Origin: Planctomycetales bacterium ZRK34
GTDB lineage: Bacteria; Planctomycetota; Phycisphaerae; Phycisphaerales; Zrk34
Assembly (NCBI GenBank): GCA_014873095.1
Contig: CP050848.1
Coordinates: 4,399,850-4,463,849 of the forward strand
DNA: 64,000 nucleotides
Direction of reading: 5' to 3'
Shown here: positions 50,747 through 60,203 of the stretch, piece by piece
Position numbering within the stretch: position 1 is the stretch's first letter
How the letters are laid out: each line of letters begins with the position of its first letter
Notes under the pieces: generated by a model
Database searches by the model: none
What the model was told of the DNA's origin: nothing
Seen by the model: the letters and a program-made list of their open reading frames with translations, nothing else
Program-made: the position numbers and the translations under genes

Positions 50747-52525
50747 TCAGCGCCCCATCTCCTGCAGCAGCGAACCGAAATCAAACATCACGTACGGCCG
50801 CTCTGCCGCGCATCGCTCATGATCGGCGTGCGTGACGTACACCTTCAAATCCTGCGGCACGAACAGCGCGTTGTGCAGATTCGACTTCATCGCCACGGGC
50901 CGGCTCATCAACTCCATCGCCGCCTCGGCGTCGATCTTGCCATACTGATCGATCACGCGGCCGCGCAGACAACTGAGCCGATTGCCCGCTGACAGGACCA
51001 CCGCGTCATCGATGCCGTCGCCGAGTCGCTCGTGCGTCTGGCCGGCTTCGATGAATTCGATGTGCTCGGGGGTTGCCGCCACGCCGACGGCGCTGGGCCC
51101 CTTGCCATCCGCAAACACGTAGTAGTATTCACACGTACGCGGCGAGTTCGCCCAAAGCTCGCGCACTTCGGCGAGCGTGTCGCATTCTTCCAGCGCGCGT
51201 CGCATCAGCGTCGACATCGGCACGCCGTCCCACTTGCCCTGACCGCCGCCGCCCATTTCGCCGAGCGACACCTGCTTCTGATTCATCCCCGTCACGCAGC
51301 CGATGAAACCCGCGTAGCCGACGTTCACGAAAGCGTTTTTCCCTTTCGGTGCGACGACAAACGTGGCGGCCGACTGCTGCAGGCCGATCATGGTCATGTA
51401 GTCGAGCACGCGCCCGTGGTAGAGCTTGCCGCCGACGGTCGCGCTGCCGTACAAGGCAAATCCGCTGCAGTGAAACAGCTCCGGGAACACCCCGCCGAGC
51501 TGCGCCATCTCGCGGTCCATTCCGATGGCGTCGGCCATGGCGTCCAACTCAGCCTTGTGATCATCGGGGATGAACTTTTCGAGTCGGGCGTATGCATCAC
51601 GCAAATCGTTGTTGAACCACCGCCCGGTGCGAATCGTGTTGACCGTGCCGAACAGGTACAGCACCGACTCCATGCACGCATTGGCTTGCTCTCGCAGCAG
51701 CAGCCCGTGCGCCCGGCCGATCTGCTGGGGTGTTCCGCTGAGCAGGACGAGCCGCTGGTCCTGCACCCAGCGCAGCTCGCCGTGTTCGACCTGGCGCGGC
51801 TCGCGGGCCGGGTGCGTCAGCTTGGCCGACGGGGCAGTCACTTCCAGCAGACGGCGCACGCCGCACATGAGCACCATCTCCAACTCATCGCGATCGATCG
51901 ACTCGGTTTTCCAGCTTGAAGGCGTCTCGCCGGGCGATGCTTCTGAAACCGGGATGCGACGTAGCGTGATGGTGCCTTTGTCGCTGTTGAGGCGAACCAT
52001 CGCCGGTTGCTTGGCGCTGGTGAGTTTGACATCGGGGTGTTTGGCAAGCTGTTGATTCAGCAGCAGGGCGGCGCCTTGCTCGCCGGCAGTGTTCAGCAGC
52101 ATCAGGTAGGTCGTCGCCTGCGTGGCGTCGGTGAACAGCCGCGTAGCAAGGCCCGCCGGCGCCAACGTGTGCGGTGTGCTCAACGGACCGCGGCCGATGT
52201 ACACCCGCTCGTGCTTCGGCAGAATCAGCCGGGTCGTGTTCGCGTCGCGCTCGATGCGCACCGCATAGTCGGTATGTTCGATCGACAGTGAAAAAGACTG
52301 ATCATCGCGACGAACGATTCGTGCATGAACCTTCTGCGACTTGTCCGCCGGGCCGATTCGCACTTCGGCGTCGAGGGCGAATTCCGCCTCGCGGCCGGTC
52401 AGACAGTCCACGAACGGTTTGAGATTCTCCGTAAGCTGGGCGGTGGCGGCAGCGGTCTGCGCCGCGGCGCACCAGGGCAGCGCCAGCAGCATCAGGGCAG
52501 CGGCGAAAGCGGTCCGTCGGATCAT
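50747..52525 (-). CDS. Secreted C45-type acyltransferase/hydrolase with a LolA-like N-terminal domain
   Basis: A 592-residue protein from the ATG at 52525 (GGGAG 9 bases upstream; signal peptide ending CAAAQ). Residues ~30-220 resemble a beta-rich LolA/DUF2092-type domain (EFALDAEVRIGPADKSQKVH, TRLILPKHERVYIG). Residues ~300-592 match the acyl-CoA:6-APA acyltransferase/C45 peptidase group: GTPQQIGRAHGLLLREQA, then FHCSGFALYGSATVGGKLYHGRVLDYM, whose Cys is the likely autoproteolytic nucleophile. TATACT lies upstream, divergent from the YmdB gene. Confidence 0.78.
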   Translation of the reverse strand: MIRRTAFAAALMLLALPWCAAAQTAAATAQLTENLKPFVDCLTGREAEFALDAEVRIGPADKSQKVHARIVRRDDQSFSLSIEHTDYAVRIERDANTTRLILPKHERVYIGRGPLSTPHTLAPAGLATRLFTDATQATTYLMLLNTAGEQGAALLLNQQLAKHPDVKLTSAKQPAMVRLNSDKGTITLRRIPVSEASPGETPSSWKTESIDRDELEMVLMCGVRRLLEVTAPSAKLTHPAREPRQVEHGELRWVQDQRLVLLSGTPQQIGRAHGLLLREQANACMESVLYLFGTVNTIRTGRWFNNDLRDAYARLEKFIPDDHKAELDAMADAIGMDREMAQLGGVFPELFHCSGFALYGSATVGGKLYHGRVLDYMTMIGLQQSAATFVVAPKGKNAFVNVGYAGFIGCVTGMNQKQVSLGEMGGGGQGKWDGVPMSTLMRRALEECDTLAEVRELWANSPRTCEYYYVFADGKGPSAVGVAATPEHIEFIEAGQTHERLGDGIDDAVVLSAGNRLSCLRGRVIDQYGKIDAEAAMELMSRPVAMKSNLHNALFVPQDLKVYVTHADHERCAAERPYVMFDFGSLLQEMGR

Positions 52526-52612
52526 ATTTGTGGCTCCCGAGAGGTTGATATTTCCAGTATATACCCGCATGTTCGCCTCGCGTTGCAGTGATTTGTGTGA
52601 TACTTTCTCGTC

Positions 52613-53440
52613 ATGGCTCTGCGGATCATCATGCTCGGTGACATCGTCGGCAAGCCCGGCCGCCGCGTCGTGCAACAGCACGTCGCTGAACTGCGCCGCG
52701 AATACGAGGCTGATCTCGTACTCGCCAATGCTGAAAACGTCGCCGGCGGCAGCGGCATCACCCATGCCCTGTACCAGCGCCTGATCGGCTCCGGGCTCGA
52801 CGGCCTCACGCTCGGCGATCACTGCTTCCGGCAGAAAGACATCACGCCGGTGATGGGACAACTCGACAAGCTGACGCGCCCGTACAACCTGCCGGCCGCC
52901 GCGGCGGGCAACGGGATGATGACCCTGCAATCACCCGCAGGGGCGAAGCTGCACGTGATCACGTTGCTGGGGCGCATGTACATGCCGGGCCTGGTTGGCG
53001 GCGATCCGTTCGCCGCAGCCGATGCGTTCATCGATTCGGTCAAAGACGACGGCGGGGCGATCCTCGTCGAAATACACGCCGAGGCGACCGGCGAGAAGCT
53101 GGCGCTGGCGCACTACCTGGACGGGCGCGTCGCGGCCGTGGTCGGATCGCACACGCATGTGCCGACGGCCGATGCGCGGGTGCTGCCCGGCGGCACGGCA
53201 TACCTCAGCGATCTGGGCATGTGCGGGCCGTACGACTCAGTGCTCGGGCGCCGCAAGCAACGGGTGGTGCAATTCATGTCGACGGCGATGCCGGCCCCGT
53301 TCGACGTGGCTTCCGACAAATCCGACACGCGCCTCAGCGGCGCGTTCATTCAAATCAACGACACCGGTCAGGCTGTGCACATCGAACGGATCGAACGTGC
53401 GGCAGACCTCGGCCGGTCGCCTTTTGCAGAAGCGAAATGA
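52613..53440 (+). CDS. YmdB-family metallophosphoesterase
   Basis: A 275-residue protein of the TIGR00282 type. Metal ligands are in MLGDIVGKPGR, ANAENVAGGSGI, TLGDHCFRQKDI, VEIHAEATGEKLA and GSHTHVPTADARVLPGGTAY. YmdB-like enzymes hydrolyse 2',3'-cyclic nucleotides. The start has GATACT 8 bases upstream and no ribosome site. The alcohol dehydrogenase gene follows after 3 bases. Confidence 0.93.
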   Translation: MALRIIMLGDIVGKPGRRVVQQHVAELRREYEADLVLANAENVAGGSGITHALYQRLIGSGLDGLTLGDHCFRQKDITPVMGQLDKLTRPYNLPAAAAGNGMMTLQSPAGAKLHVITLLGRMYMPGLVGGDPFAAADAFIDSVKDDGGAILVEIHAEATGEKLALAHYLDGRVAAVVGSHTHVPTADARVLPGGTAYLSDLGMCGPYDSVLGRRKQRVVQFMSTAMPAPFDVASDKSDTRLSGAFIQINDTGQAVHIERIERAADLGRSPFAEAK

Positions 53441-53443
53441 CCC

Positions 53444-54448
53444 ATGAAAGCGATGGTTTTACGAGAGATCGGTTCGATTGATGATTCACCGCTCAAGCTC
53501 GAGGACATGCCGATCCCCGAGCCGGGCCCGCAGCAGGTTCGCATCAAAATTCGTTGCTGCGCGATCTGCCGCACGGACCTGCACGTGATCGAAGGCGATC
53601 TGCCGGAGTACAAACTGCCGATGGTTCCCGGCCATCAGATCATCGGCACGATCGACAAGATCGGCCGCGGGTGCGGACACGTGCGCAAGGGCCAGCGCGT
53701 CGGCGTCGCCTGGCTGCGCAGCACCTGCGGCAAGTGCGAATACTGCCTCAGCGGCAAGGAAAACCTCTGCGAGTCGGCAATGTTCACCGGCTACCACAAA
53801 GAGGGCGGCTTCGCCGAGTACGCGCTGGTGCGCTACGACTTCGCGTATCCGATCCCGAAGAAGATCGACGATGTCACCGCCGCGCCGATGCTGTGCTCCG
53901 GCCTCATCGGGTATCGCGCCCTGGAGCGGGCGAATGTGTTTTCAGGGTGCCGCCTGCTGTTGATCGGGTTCGGCTCCAGCGCACACCTCGTGATGCAACT
54001 GGCGAAGAATCGCTTCTGCGAGGTGTTCGTCGTCACACGCAGCGAAGGCCACCAGGAATTGGCCCGCGAGATGGGGGCGGTGTGGGTTGGTTCATCCTGC
54101 GACGAACTGCCCGACCTGATGGACAGCGTGATCATCTTCGCGCCGGTTGGCGAGTTGTACCGCGATGCCTTGAACCACCTGAAGCGCGGCGGCACGGTCA
54201 TCTCGGCGGGGATTCACATGTCGCCCGTCCCGCAGTTCGACTACCAGGACCACATGTTCTACGAGCGTGACATTCGCACCGTGACCTGCAACACCCGCGA
54301 CGATGGCAAAAAACTGATCAAGGAAGCCGCCAAAACGGGCCTGACCCCGCAGGTGACCACCTACCCGCTCGAAGAGACCAACCAGGCCCTGCAGGACCTC
54401 AAACACGACCGCATCAACGGCACCGGCGTGATCGTGATTCGTGAATAG
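53444..54448 (+). CDS. Zinc-dependent alcohol dehydrogenase
   Basis: A 334-residue MDR-family protein. Catalytic zinc ligands are in CAICRTDLH and PGHQIIG. The structural zinc site is CGKCEYCLSGKENLC. The nucleotide-binding region is LLLIGFGSSAHLVMQLA, where GFGSSA replaces the usual GxGxxG. It is closest to the AdhA-like branch. Its stop codon (TAG, 54446-54448) is supplied by the AATAG end of a 56-bp repeat element. Confidence 0.9.
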   Translation: MKAMVLREIGSIDDSPLKLEDMPIPEPGPQQVRIKIRCCAICRTDLHVIEGDLPEYKLPMVPGHQIIGTIDKIGRGCGHVRKGQRVGVAWLRSTCGKCEYCLSGKENLCESAMFTGYHKEGGFAEYALVRYDFAYPIPKKIDDVTAAPMLCSGLIGYRALERANVFSGCRLLLIGFGSSAHLVMQLAKNRFCEVFVVTRSEGHQELAREMGAVWVGSSCDELPDLMDSVIIFAPVGELYRDALNHLKRGGTVISAGIHMSPVPQFDYQDHMFYERDIRTVTCNTRDDGKKLIKEAAKTGLTPQVTTYPLEETNQALQDLKHDRINGTGVIVIRE

Positions 54449-54499
54449 CGCATAGCCTGTCGCTGATGAAGACCTGGGCCGCGTAGCGGCCCGGCTATT
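54444..54499. repeat. 56-bp two-hairpin AATAG...CTATT element (copy 1)
   Basis: AATAG and GGCTATT bound exactly 56 bases. The right arm is GGGCCGC-GTA-GCGGCCC; the left arm is imperfect. It begins inside the stop of the alcohol dehydrogenase gene. Confidence 0.75.
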
Positions 54500-54572
54500 G
54501 AAATCGCGCATGAGGATGACCCGCCGGGCTCAGGCGGGTAAACTGTCGCTTCTGATCAAAGGAGCAAGCGAC

Positions 54573-54980
54573 ATGGGCGCTTCCAAAGAAGTTGAAGTCG
54601 GCGACAAGCCGATGATCAAGTACAACGCTGACGGTCTGGTCCCGGCGATCGTTCAGGACGCCGACACCGGCGACATCATGATGATGGCGTGGATGAACGA
54701 CGAGGCCCTGGCGTACACCATCGAGCACGGCAAGGCGGCGTTTTACTCGCGCAGCCGCGGGAAGTTCTGGGTCAAGGGTGAAAGCTCGGGCCACGTGCAG
54801 AAGGTCGTCGAAGTGCGCACCGACTGCGACCAGGACGTGGTGCTCGTCCGCGTCAAGCCGCACGGCCCGGCGTGTCACGTCGGCTATCGTACGTGTTTCT
54901 ACCGCGCCTTTGACGAGAGCGGGCAGAAGCTCGTGACCGTCGATGAGCCGGTGTTTGATCCCGACGACGTCTACAAGTAA
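54573..54980 (+). CDS. hisI: Phosphoribosyl-AMP cyclohydrolase
   Basis: A 135-residue protein. AAGGAG lies 9 bases before the ATG at 54573. HisI signatures are YNADGLVPAIVQDADTGDIMMMAWMNDEAL, FYSRSRGKFWVKGESSGHVQ, the metal-binding RTDCDQD, and GPACHVGYRTCFYR. It opens the ring of PRAMP in histidine synthesis. HisE is not fused, and no other his gene is nearby. Confidence 0.96.
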   Translation: MGASKEVEVGDKPMIKYNADGLVPAIVQDADTGDIMMMAWMNDEALAYTIEHGKAAFYSRSRGKFWVKGESSGHVQKVVEVRTDCDQDVVLVRVKPHGPACHVGYRTCFYRAFDESGQKLVTVDEPVFDPDDVYK

Positions 54981-54992
54981 ACATCACAACGC

Positions 54993-56393
54993 TCAGCGGA
55001 ACTCGGGCGCGACCGTTCCATCGTGATCGATGATCGGATGGGCGTTGTCGACTTTGCCCAGCGGACGAACACCGGGGCCGAGGCCGGTCCGGCCGAGATC
55101 ATCGTCGGCTTGTTCGGCGACGGCGAGCAGTTGCTTGACGACATCGGGGTGTTGCGCGGCGAGGTTGTTCTTCTCGCCGATGTCGGCATCGAGATCGTAA
55201 AGCTGATTGTTTTTCAGGTGCAGCTTCCAGTTGTGCTGGCGGACGGCTTTGAGGTTGAACCCGCGGTAGTAATAGAACACATCATGCGGCGGAGCGGCAT
55301 CGGGGGCGCCGACGAGCTGCGGCCAGATGTTGACGCCGTCGAGTTTGTGATCGGGCAGCTTGGCGTCGGCCAGATGGGCGAACGTCGGCAGCATGTCGAA
55401 CATGCCCGTGATGGCGTCGGTGGAGGTGCCGGCGGGAATCTTGCCGGGCCACCAGGCGATGGTGCACACGCGGATGCCGCCTTCCCAGATGGAAGCTTTG
55501 TAACCGCGCAATGGGAGATTGACGCCGCGCTTGGTGCCGCCGTTGTCGGAGGTGAAGATCACGAGTGTGTTTTTGTCGAGCTTGAGGTCGCGCAGCGTGT
55601 TGAGCACCTGCCCGACGCTCCAGTCGACCTCCTCGACCCAGTCACTGTAGTAGCCATGCTTGCTGCGCCCGGCGAACGCCTTGCCGGGATAGATCGGCCA
55701 GTGCACCGCTGAATGTGCGAAGTAGAGGAAGAAGGGTTCTTTCTGATGGGCGTTGATGAACTTCACAGCCTCGGCGGTGTAGCGACTGACCAGCGTCTGT
55801 TGATCGTCGGCCAGCACACGCCGCTCGACTTTTTCACCGCGAAGCCACGGTAGCGGTGGCTGGCCCTTGCCCTTGTCTTTACGGAGCGGTTCGCCGAGAC
55901 TGCTTTTGACTCCGTCGGCAGCGGGGCCCATGTCGTTGGAGTACGGCAGGCCGAAGTAGCTGTCAAAACCCTGCCGGGTGGGCAGAAATTCGAGCTGATC
56001 GCCGAGGTGCCACTTGCCCACCATGCCCGTGGCGTAGCCTTTGGACTTGAGCACTTCGGCGATCGTGATTTCATTTGGCGACAGACCGGTGGCATACCCG
56101 GGAAACAACACATGCGGAATCGGCAGCGCACGCTTGGGGTAGCACCCGGTCATCAGCGACGAGCGCGACGGCGAACACACCGGCGCCGCGTAGAAACTGG
56201 TCAGGCGGCGACCTTCGTTGGCCATGCGGCTCAGGTGAGGCGTGCGATTGATCTTCGATCCGAACGGCTCGATGTCGGCGTAGCCCAGGTCGTCGATGTT
56301 GATGATGACGAAGTTCGGCGAGGCGGCCATCAATGCCGACGCCAGCGTTACAAACCACAACGCGGCAAACTGGCCGATGCGTGATCGAATCAT
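54993..56393 (-). CDS. Secreted sulfatase
   Basis: A 466-residue protein from the ATG at 56393 (ACGGAG upstream) with a signal peptide. The formylglycine site is PVCSPSRSSLMTG (CxPSR), which requires a formylglycine-generating enzyme or anSME elsewhere. Metal ligands are in VIINIDDLGYADIEPFG and FTSDNGGTKRG. Further features are GMVGKWHLGD and FFLYFAHSAVHWPIYPG. It probably desulfates an extracellular polysaccharide or glycan. Confidence 0.94.
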   Translation of the reverse strand: MIRSRIGQFAALWFVTLASALMAASPNFVIINIDDLGYADIEPFGSKINRTPHLSRMANEGRRLTSFYAAPVCSPSRSSLMTGCYPKRALPIPHVLFPGYATGLSPNEITIAEVLKSKGYATGMVGKWHLGDQLEFLPTRQGFDSYFGLPYSNDMGPAADGVKSSLGEPLRKDKGKGQPPLPWLRGEKVERRVLADDQQTLVSRYTAEAVKFINAHQKEPFFLYFAHSAVHWPIYPGKAFAGRSKHGYYSDWVEEVDWSVGQVLNTLRDLKLDKNTLVIFTSDNGGTKRGVNLPLRGYKASIWEGGIRVCTIAWWPGKIPAGTSTDAITGMFDMLPTFAHLADAKLPDHKLDGVNIWPQLVGAPDAAPPHDVFYYYRGFNLKAVRQHNWKLHLKNNQLYDLDADIGEKNNLAAQHPDVVKQLLAVAEQADDDLGRTGLGPGVRPLGKVDNAHPIIDHDGTVAPEFR

Positions 56394-56539
56394 GAAAGCA
56401 ACTCCGTCTGGAAGTGATATGGCCAACCTCGACAGATCAACGGCGGGGTGTGAATCCCTATTGCGGCCAAGGCGCATCATGCTACCTTATGACCGCAGGT
56501 ATTGTAATTTGAGCCTTTGAAATACGGAGTATTATCGAC

Positions 56540-57313
56540 ATGGCACAACGCGCGGCGATCGTGACGGGCGCTTCACGCGGCATCGGGCGCGGCATCGCGC
56601 TGACGCTGGCCGAGGGGGGATGGGACGTTGTCGTGAACTACGCCGGCAACGCGGCGGCGGCGGATGAAACCGTCGAGCGTGTCGCCGAACTCGGCCGCAA
56701 GGCAGTGGCGATTCAGGCGGATGTCGGTTCGGGTGAAGACCGCCAGCGGCTCGTGAATGAATCGATCGCCGCGATGGGCCGCATTCACCTGCTGGTCAAC
56801 AACGCGGGGATCACCAGCCCGGATCGCGGCAAGCCGCTGCTGGAATTTTCCGAGGCGAGCTTCGATCGGGTGATGGATGTGAATCTGAAGGGGCCGTTCT
56901 TTTTATCGCAGCTCGTGGCGCGCCACATGAGCCAGACGCCGGCGGAGGGTGTGTTCCGCAGCATCGTGAATATTTCGTCGCTCAGCGAGTTTGCCGTGAG
57001 CGTCGCCCGGGCGGACTACTGCGTGTCCAAGTCGGCGATCGGCATGATGACGAAGGTGTTCGCGGTGGGGCTGGCTGAGTTCGGCATCAACGTCTACGAC
57101 GTGCGGCCGGGTGTGGTCGCCTCGGACATGACCGCCGGCGTCAGCGACAAGTACGACAAGCTGATTCACGAAGGCGGCCTGCTGCCGATCGCGCGGTGGG
57201 GTCAGCCCGAGGATGTCGGCAAGGCCGTGGCAGCGCTGGCCGAAGGCCACTTCGCCTACTCGACCGGCGACACGATCAGCGTCGACGGCGGGTTTCACAT
57301 TCAGCGGTTGTAA
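56540..57313 (+). CDS. Short-chain dehydrogenase/reductase, FabG-like
   Basis: A 257-residue SDR. Cofactor motif TGASRGIGRG, NNAGITS, catalytic Ser in NISSLSE, and YCVSK with the Tyr/Lys pair. The C-terminal DTISVDGGFHIQRL is typical. Annotated relatives are 3-ketoacyl-ACP reductases or sugar/alcohol dehydrogenases; context does not decide. CGGAG lies upstream of the ATG. Its TAA stop lies at the edge of a 56-bp element. Confidence 0.9.
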   Translation: MAQRAAIVTGASRGIGRGIALTLAEGGWDVVVNYAGNAAAADETVERVAELGRKAVAIQADVGSGEDRQRLVNESIAAMGRIHLLVNNAGITSPDRGKPLLEFSEASFDRVMDVNLKGPFFLSQLVARHMSQTPAEGVFRSIVNISSLSEFAVSVARADYCVSKSAIGMMTKVFAVGLAEFGINVYDVRPGVVASDMTAGVSDKYDKLIHEGGLLPIARWGQPEDVGKAVAALAEGHFAYSTGDTISVDGGFHIQRL

Positions 57314-57367
57314 TAACAGCCGCGATGCAACGCATCGCGGTCCGCGAGCTGTTAGCTCGCGGCTATT
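57312..57367. repeat. 56-bp two-hairpin element (copy 2)
   Basis: Bounded by AATAACAGCC and GGCTATT, with hairpins GCGATGC-AAC-GCATCGC and GCGAGCT-GTT-AGCTCGC. It fills the whole gap between two convergent genes and overlaps both stop codons (TAA of the SDR, TAG of the hydrolase). Confidence 0.85.
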
Positions 57368-59930
57368 TCACCTCGACTTCATACCACAGCGTCTTGTGCG
57401 GCGGGCCGATTTCGATCACGGCCCGGCCGTCGCCGTCGGCGATGACCTTCACCGGCTCGGCGCGCTGACCTCGCTGGTCCAGCGCCCAGCAGGAAACCTT
57501 GCCCGCCTTGGCCGGCAGGGTGATCTTCGCGGGGATCACCTCGATGAGCGAGGGCGCTTTGCCCCAGTTGTTGCCGAGGGATTCGTGTTTGTCGTTGGTC
57601 CACTTCCAGTCGGTGTTTTCCGCCGTGCCGGTGGCGACGATCAGCAGGTTGGAGGCCTTGTCGGGTTGAAGACGGGTGATCATGATCGTCGACCAGTCCT
57701 GGCTGTTGGGCCTGGGGGTGATGACCGTGTCGCCGAGTTTGAACGACCGCCCGTCGGCAAAGCCCACCACGCCCCGCGTGCTCGGCGAATCAACCAGCAT
57801 GACGCCCTTGTTGGGGCGCGAGGTGTCGAAGGTCACCTGGTTCGGGCGGGTTTCAACGGCCACCGGTCGGGCGTCTTGATCGAGCAGCAGGTTGAAACGG
57901 TGATCCAGCAACATGGTCGGATCGACCTGCAGCATGTCGGGATCAGCCAATCGCCAGGAACGCCCGCGCTGGGTGACCATGTCGATCTCCACGGCCGGGG
58001 GCAGATCGAGCGTGGCGGTCTCGGTAAACGGCGCCACATCGCCGCGCCGGAACATCGTCGTGGCGGGAATCATGTTCGCCATTTTCGTGGGGTGCTGGGC
58101 GATGTCGAACCAGCGCATGATCATGTTCGCATCGATGTCCTCCCACGCGTGGGAGTAGCTGTACATGAAGATGCCGTCGAAATCCTGCGCTGCGGCGAAG
58201 GCGGCGAGCATCAGCGGGGCTTCACTGGAATACGTGTTCGGCGCGGCGTGGTTGTACTCGGTGCAGATGATCGGCTTGCCGGCGACGTGCGCCACGCCGA
58301 GGCGCCCCAGCGTGGCGGGCGGCCAGTCGACCATCGATTCGTTTTTCACGATCCAATTGCCCGGGTCCCACGGCCGACCGGGAAAGTGCGGGTGCTGCCA
58401 GTAGGCGTGGGTGTCGATGATGTCCATGTCGGCCATGAGGTTCGGCGTCGAGGTGTTGACGATCGTGCCGACGACGGGGACTTTGACATGCAACTCGTTG
58501 ATCAGGTAGTTGCGCATGTCGTTCCAGTAGTCGCGTTCGGTTTCCCAGAGGAACTGAACCCAGTCGCGGCGGGCGGCCTCGATGCGGGCGGCGAAGTCGG
58601 ACTTGGTGAACATCGGCACGGTGTTCTTGGTCGGGTCTTCACCGTCGAGCAGGCCGGTGCGGGTGGTCGGTCTCAGCGAGACGTCGGCCAGTTCGATGGT
58701 GTTGAGCACTTCGCCGAGGTTTGAAAATTCCAGGCGGGCGTCGGGCTCATCGGTGTTGGACTCGAAGGTCACCTGGTAGGTCTGCCACTGGTCGGTGATT
58801 TCCACGGGCGCATAGGCCAGGCCTTGCCAGGGTTCGTGCGCCATGTTGATCGACGCGGTGATCGTGATCGGCTTGTCGGCCCGGGCGCGGAAGCTCAGCC
58901 GGTAGGGCTGACCGCCCTTGATTTTCAGGCTGGAGTAGTCGTACTTGAGGTGCCAGCGTTCGGCGGCGGGGGAGGTGACGACGATGCGGATGGCGCTGTC
59001 GCCCTGCGGGGTGATCGTGGCGCGGGCGCCGTGATGCTGCTCGCTGTACCAAGGCTTGTTGACGGAAATGGGCGCGGTCAGCAGCGAGTCGGACAGCACC
59101 GGCTCACCGGCGCCCCAGGCGTCACGCACCGCGGCGGCGCTCGGGTATCGCTTGGCGAGCCATGCGTTCCACTGGCGCTGGATGTCGTTGCGGAAATGCT
59201 CGGGCAGTTCGTCGATCTTGCCGCCGAACCAGTCATGCAGCAGTCCGGTTTCGTTGGCGATCTCGACCATCGCGACGGCGGGGTCTTCGACGTAGGTCAG
59301 ACCCGTTTCGGGGTTGCGATGCGTCAGCAGATCGCGGGCGTATTCCTTCTGCAGATCGCGCACCGGCTGATAGAACATGCCGATGGATTTGAGGGATTTC
59401 CAGTCGACCTGCTCGATGGATTTGTCGAGGCCGTCGCCGGCTTTGAACTTGCGGCCGACCAGGAGATTGATGTTGGAGTAGATGCCGTGGGCCTTGAGGG
59501 CGGCGAAGAAGTGGTCGAATCGCGCCAGACCTTCGGGGTGCAGCTTGCGGGAGGAGTGGTTGTCGTAGGCGAGGATGCCGCGCGGGAAGGCGGACGAATC
59601 CATGTGGTGGAAGCGGATGCAGTTGAACCCGAACTTGGCCATGCGTGCGGCAGCCTTGTCGGCGACCGCGGGATCGGGCACGGACATCGAGAACGTGACG
59701 TTGGACCCGATGAAGCGGATGCGCTGATCGCCGACGTAGAGGTGACCGTCGGGTTTGGCCTGGACGAACCCGAACTTGCCGGCGGGCGTGTGGTTCCACG
59801 ATGACAGGTCGACCGTGGCGGCCGAGGCGTCGTCCCACGGCAGCACGAAGGGGACCAGCGGCTCGGCCGCCGATGCGGCTTGGATCAGGGTGACAGCGAT
59901 AAGCATCGCGGCGGCGGGTTTGAAAATCAT
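57363..59930 (-). CDS. Large secreted glycoside-hydrolase-like protein with internal carbohydrate-binding module
   Basis: An 855-residue protein with a signal peptide (ending QAASA). Residues ~70-260 begin a TIM barrel (KFGFNCIRFHHMDSSAFP; VAMVEIANETGLLHDW, where Asn-Glu is the likely acid/base). A galactose-binding-like module follows (~290-410: YDYSSLKIKGGQPYRLSFRARADK, DQWQTYQVTFESN). The barrel resumes with DIIDTHAYWQHP and KPIICTEYNHAAPN, which supplies the nucleophile Glu. The C-terminal part is beta-rich. The module interrupting the barrel is notable. The family looks clan GH-A-like without certain assignment. Confidence 0.78.
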   Translation of the reverse strand: MIFKPAAAMLIAVTLIQAASAAEPLVPFVLPWDDASAATVDLSSWNHTPAGKFGFVQAKPDGHLYVGDQRIRFIGSNVTFSMSVPDPAVADKAAARMAKFGFNCIRFHHMDSSAFPRGILAYDNHSSRKLHPEGLARFDHFFAALKAHGIYSNINLLVGRKFKAGDGLDKSIEQVDWKSLKSIGMFYQPVRDLQKEYARDLLTHRNPETGLTYVEDPAVAMVEIANETGLLHDWFGGKIDELPEHFRNDIQRQWNAWLAKRYPSAAAVRDAWGAGEPVLSDSLLTAPISVNKPWYSEQHHGARATITPQGDSAIRIVVTSPAAERWHLKYDYSSLKIKGGQPYRLSFRARADKPITITASINMAHEPWQGLAYAPVEITDQWQTYQVTFESNTDEPDARLEFSNLGEVLNTIELADVSLRPTTRTGLLDGEDPTKNTVPMFTKSDFAARIEAARRDWVQFLWETERDYWNDMRNYLINELHVKVPVVGTIVNTSTPNLMADMDIIDTHAYWQHPHFPGRPWDPGNWIVKNESMVDWPPATLGRLGVAHVAGKPIICTEYNHAAPNTYSSEAPLMLAAFAAAQDFDGIFMYSYSHAWEDIDANMIMRWFDIAQHPTKMANMIPATTMFRRGDVAPFTETATLDLPPAVEIDMVTQRGRSWRLADPDMLQVDPTMLLDHRFNLLLDQDARPVAVETRPNQVTFDTSRPNKGVMLVDSPSTRGVVGFADGRSFKLGDTVITPRPNSQDWSTIMITRLQPDKASNLLIVATGTAENTDWKWTNDKHESLGNNWGKAPSLIEVIPAKITLPAKAGKVSCWALDQRGQRAEPVKVIADGDGRAVIEIGPPHKTLWYEVEVK

Positions 59931-60016
59931 CGGGAGCGCTCCAGGCGGGGGGAGGAAGGATCAGCAAGTCTAACGCGGCGGCGGGCGGATGAATACTGAG
60001 GAAAGCCCCGAAAACG

Positions 60017-60069
60017 AAAAAAGCCGCTTGCGTCGCGGCACAGGGTTTGTGCGGCTCGCAAGCGGCTTC
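60017..60069 (-). terminator. Terminator downstream of tRNA-Leu
   Basis: On the minus strand AAGCCGCTTGCG and CGCAAGCGGCTT form a 12-bp stem enclosing a GCACAAACCCTGTGC hairpin, followed by six T residues. Confidence 0.88.
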
Positions 60070-60072
60070 AAG

Positions 60073-60158
60073 TGCCCGGGACTGGAGTCGAACCAGCACG
60101 GGATTTAACTCCCACAGCGACCTCAACGCTGCGCGTCTGCCAATTCCGCCACCCGGGC
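60073..60158 (-). tRNA. tRNA-Leu (GAG anticodon)
   Basis: 86 bases on the minus strand. Acceptor GCCCGGG/CCCGGGC, class II D-arm (GCGGAATTGGCAGACGC), anticodon stem CAGCG-TTGAGGT-CGCTG giving GAG, a long variable arm (GGGAGTTAAATCCC) and T-arm CTGGTTCGACTCCAG. CCA is not encoded. A promoter precedes and a terminator follows. Confidence 0.96.
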
Positions 60159-60171
60159 AGGTGGGACAACA

Positions 60172-60199
60172 AGTATAGCCGTCGGATCGTGGATGTCGA
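60172..60199 (-). promoter_or_regulatory. Promoter of tRNA-Leu
   Basis: TCGACA (60199-60194), a 16-base spacer, then TATACT (60177-60172), ending 13 bases before the tRNA 5' end. Confidence 0.65.
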
Positions 60200-60203
60200 G
60201 TCG

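Noticed and set aside
57213-58724. 503-codon plus-strand frame
   Set aside because: Antisense to the glycoside-hydrolase gene and begins inside the SDR gene in another frame.
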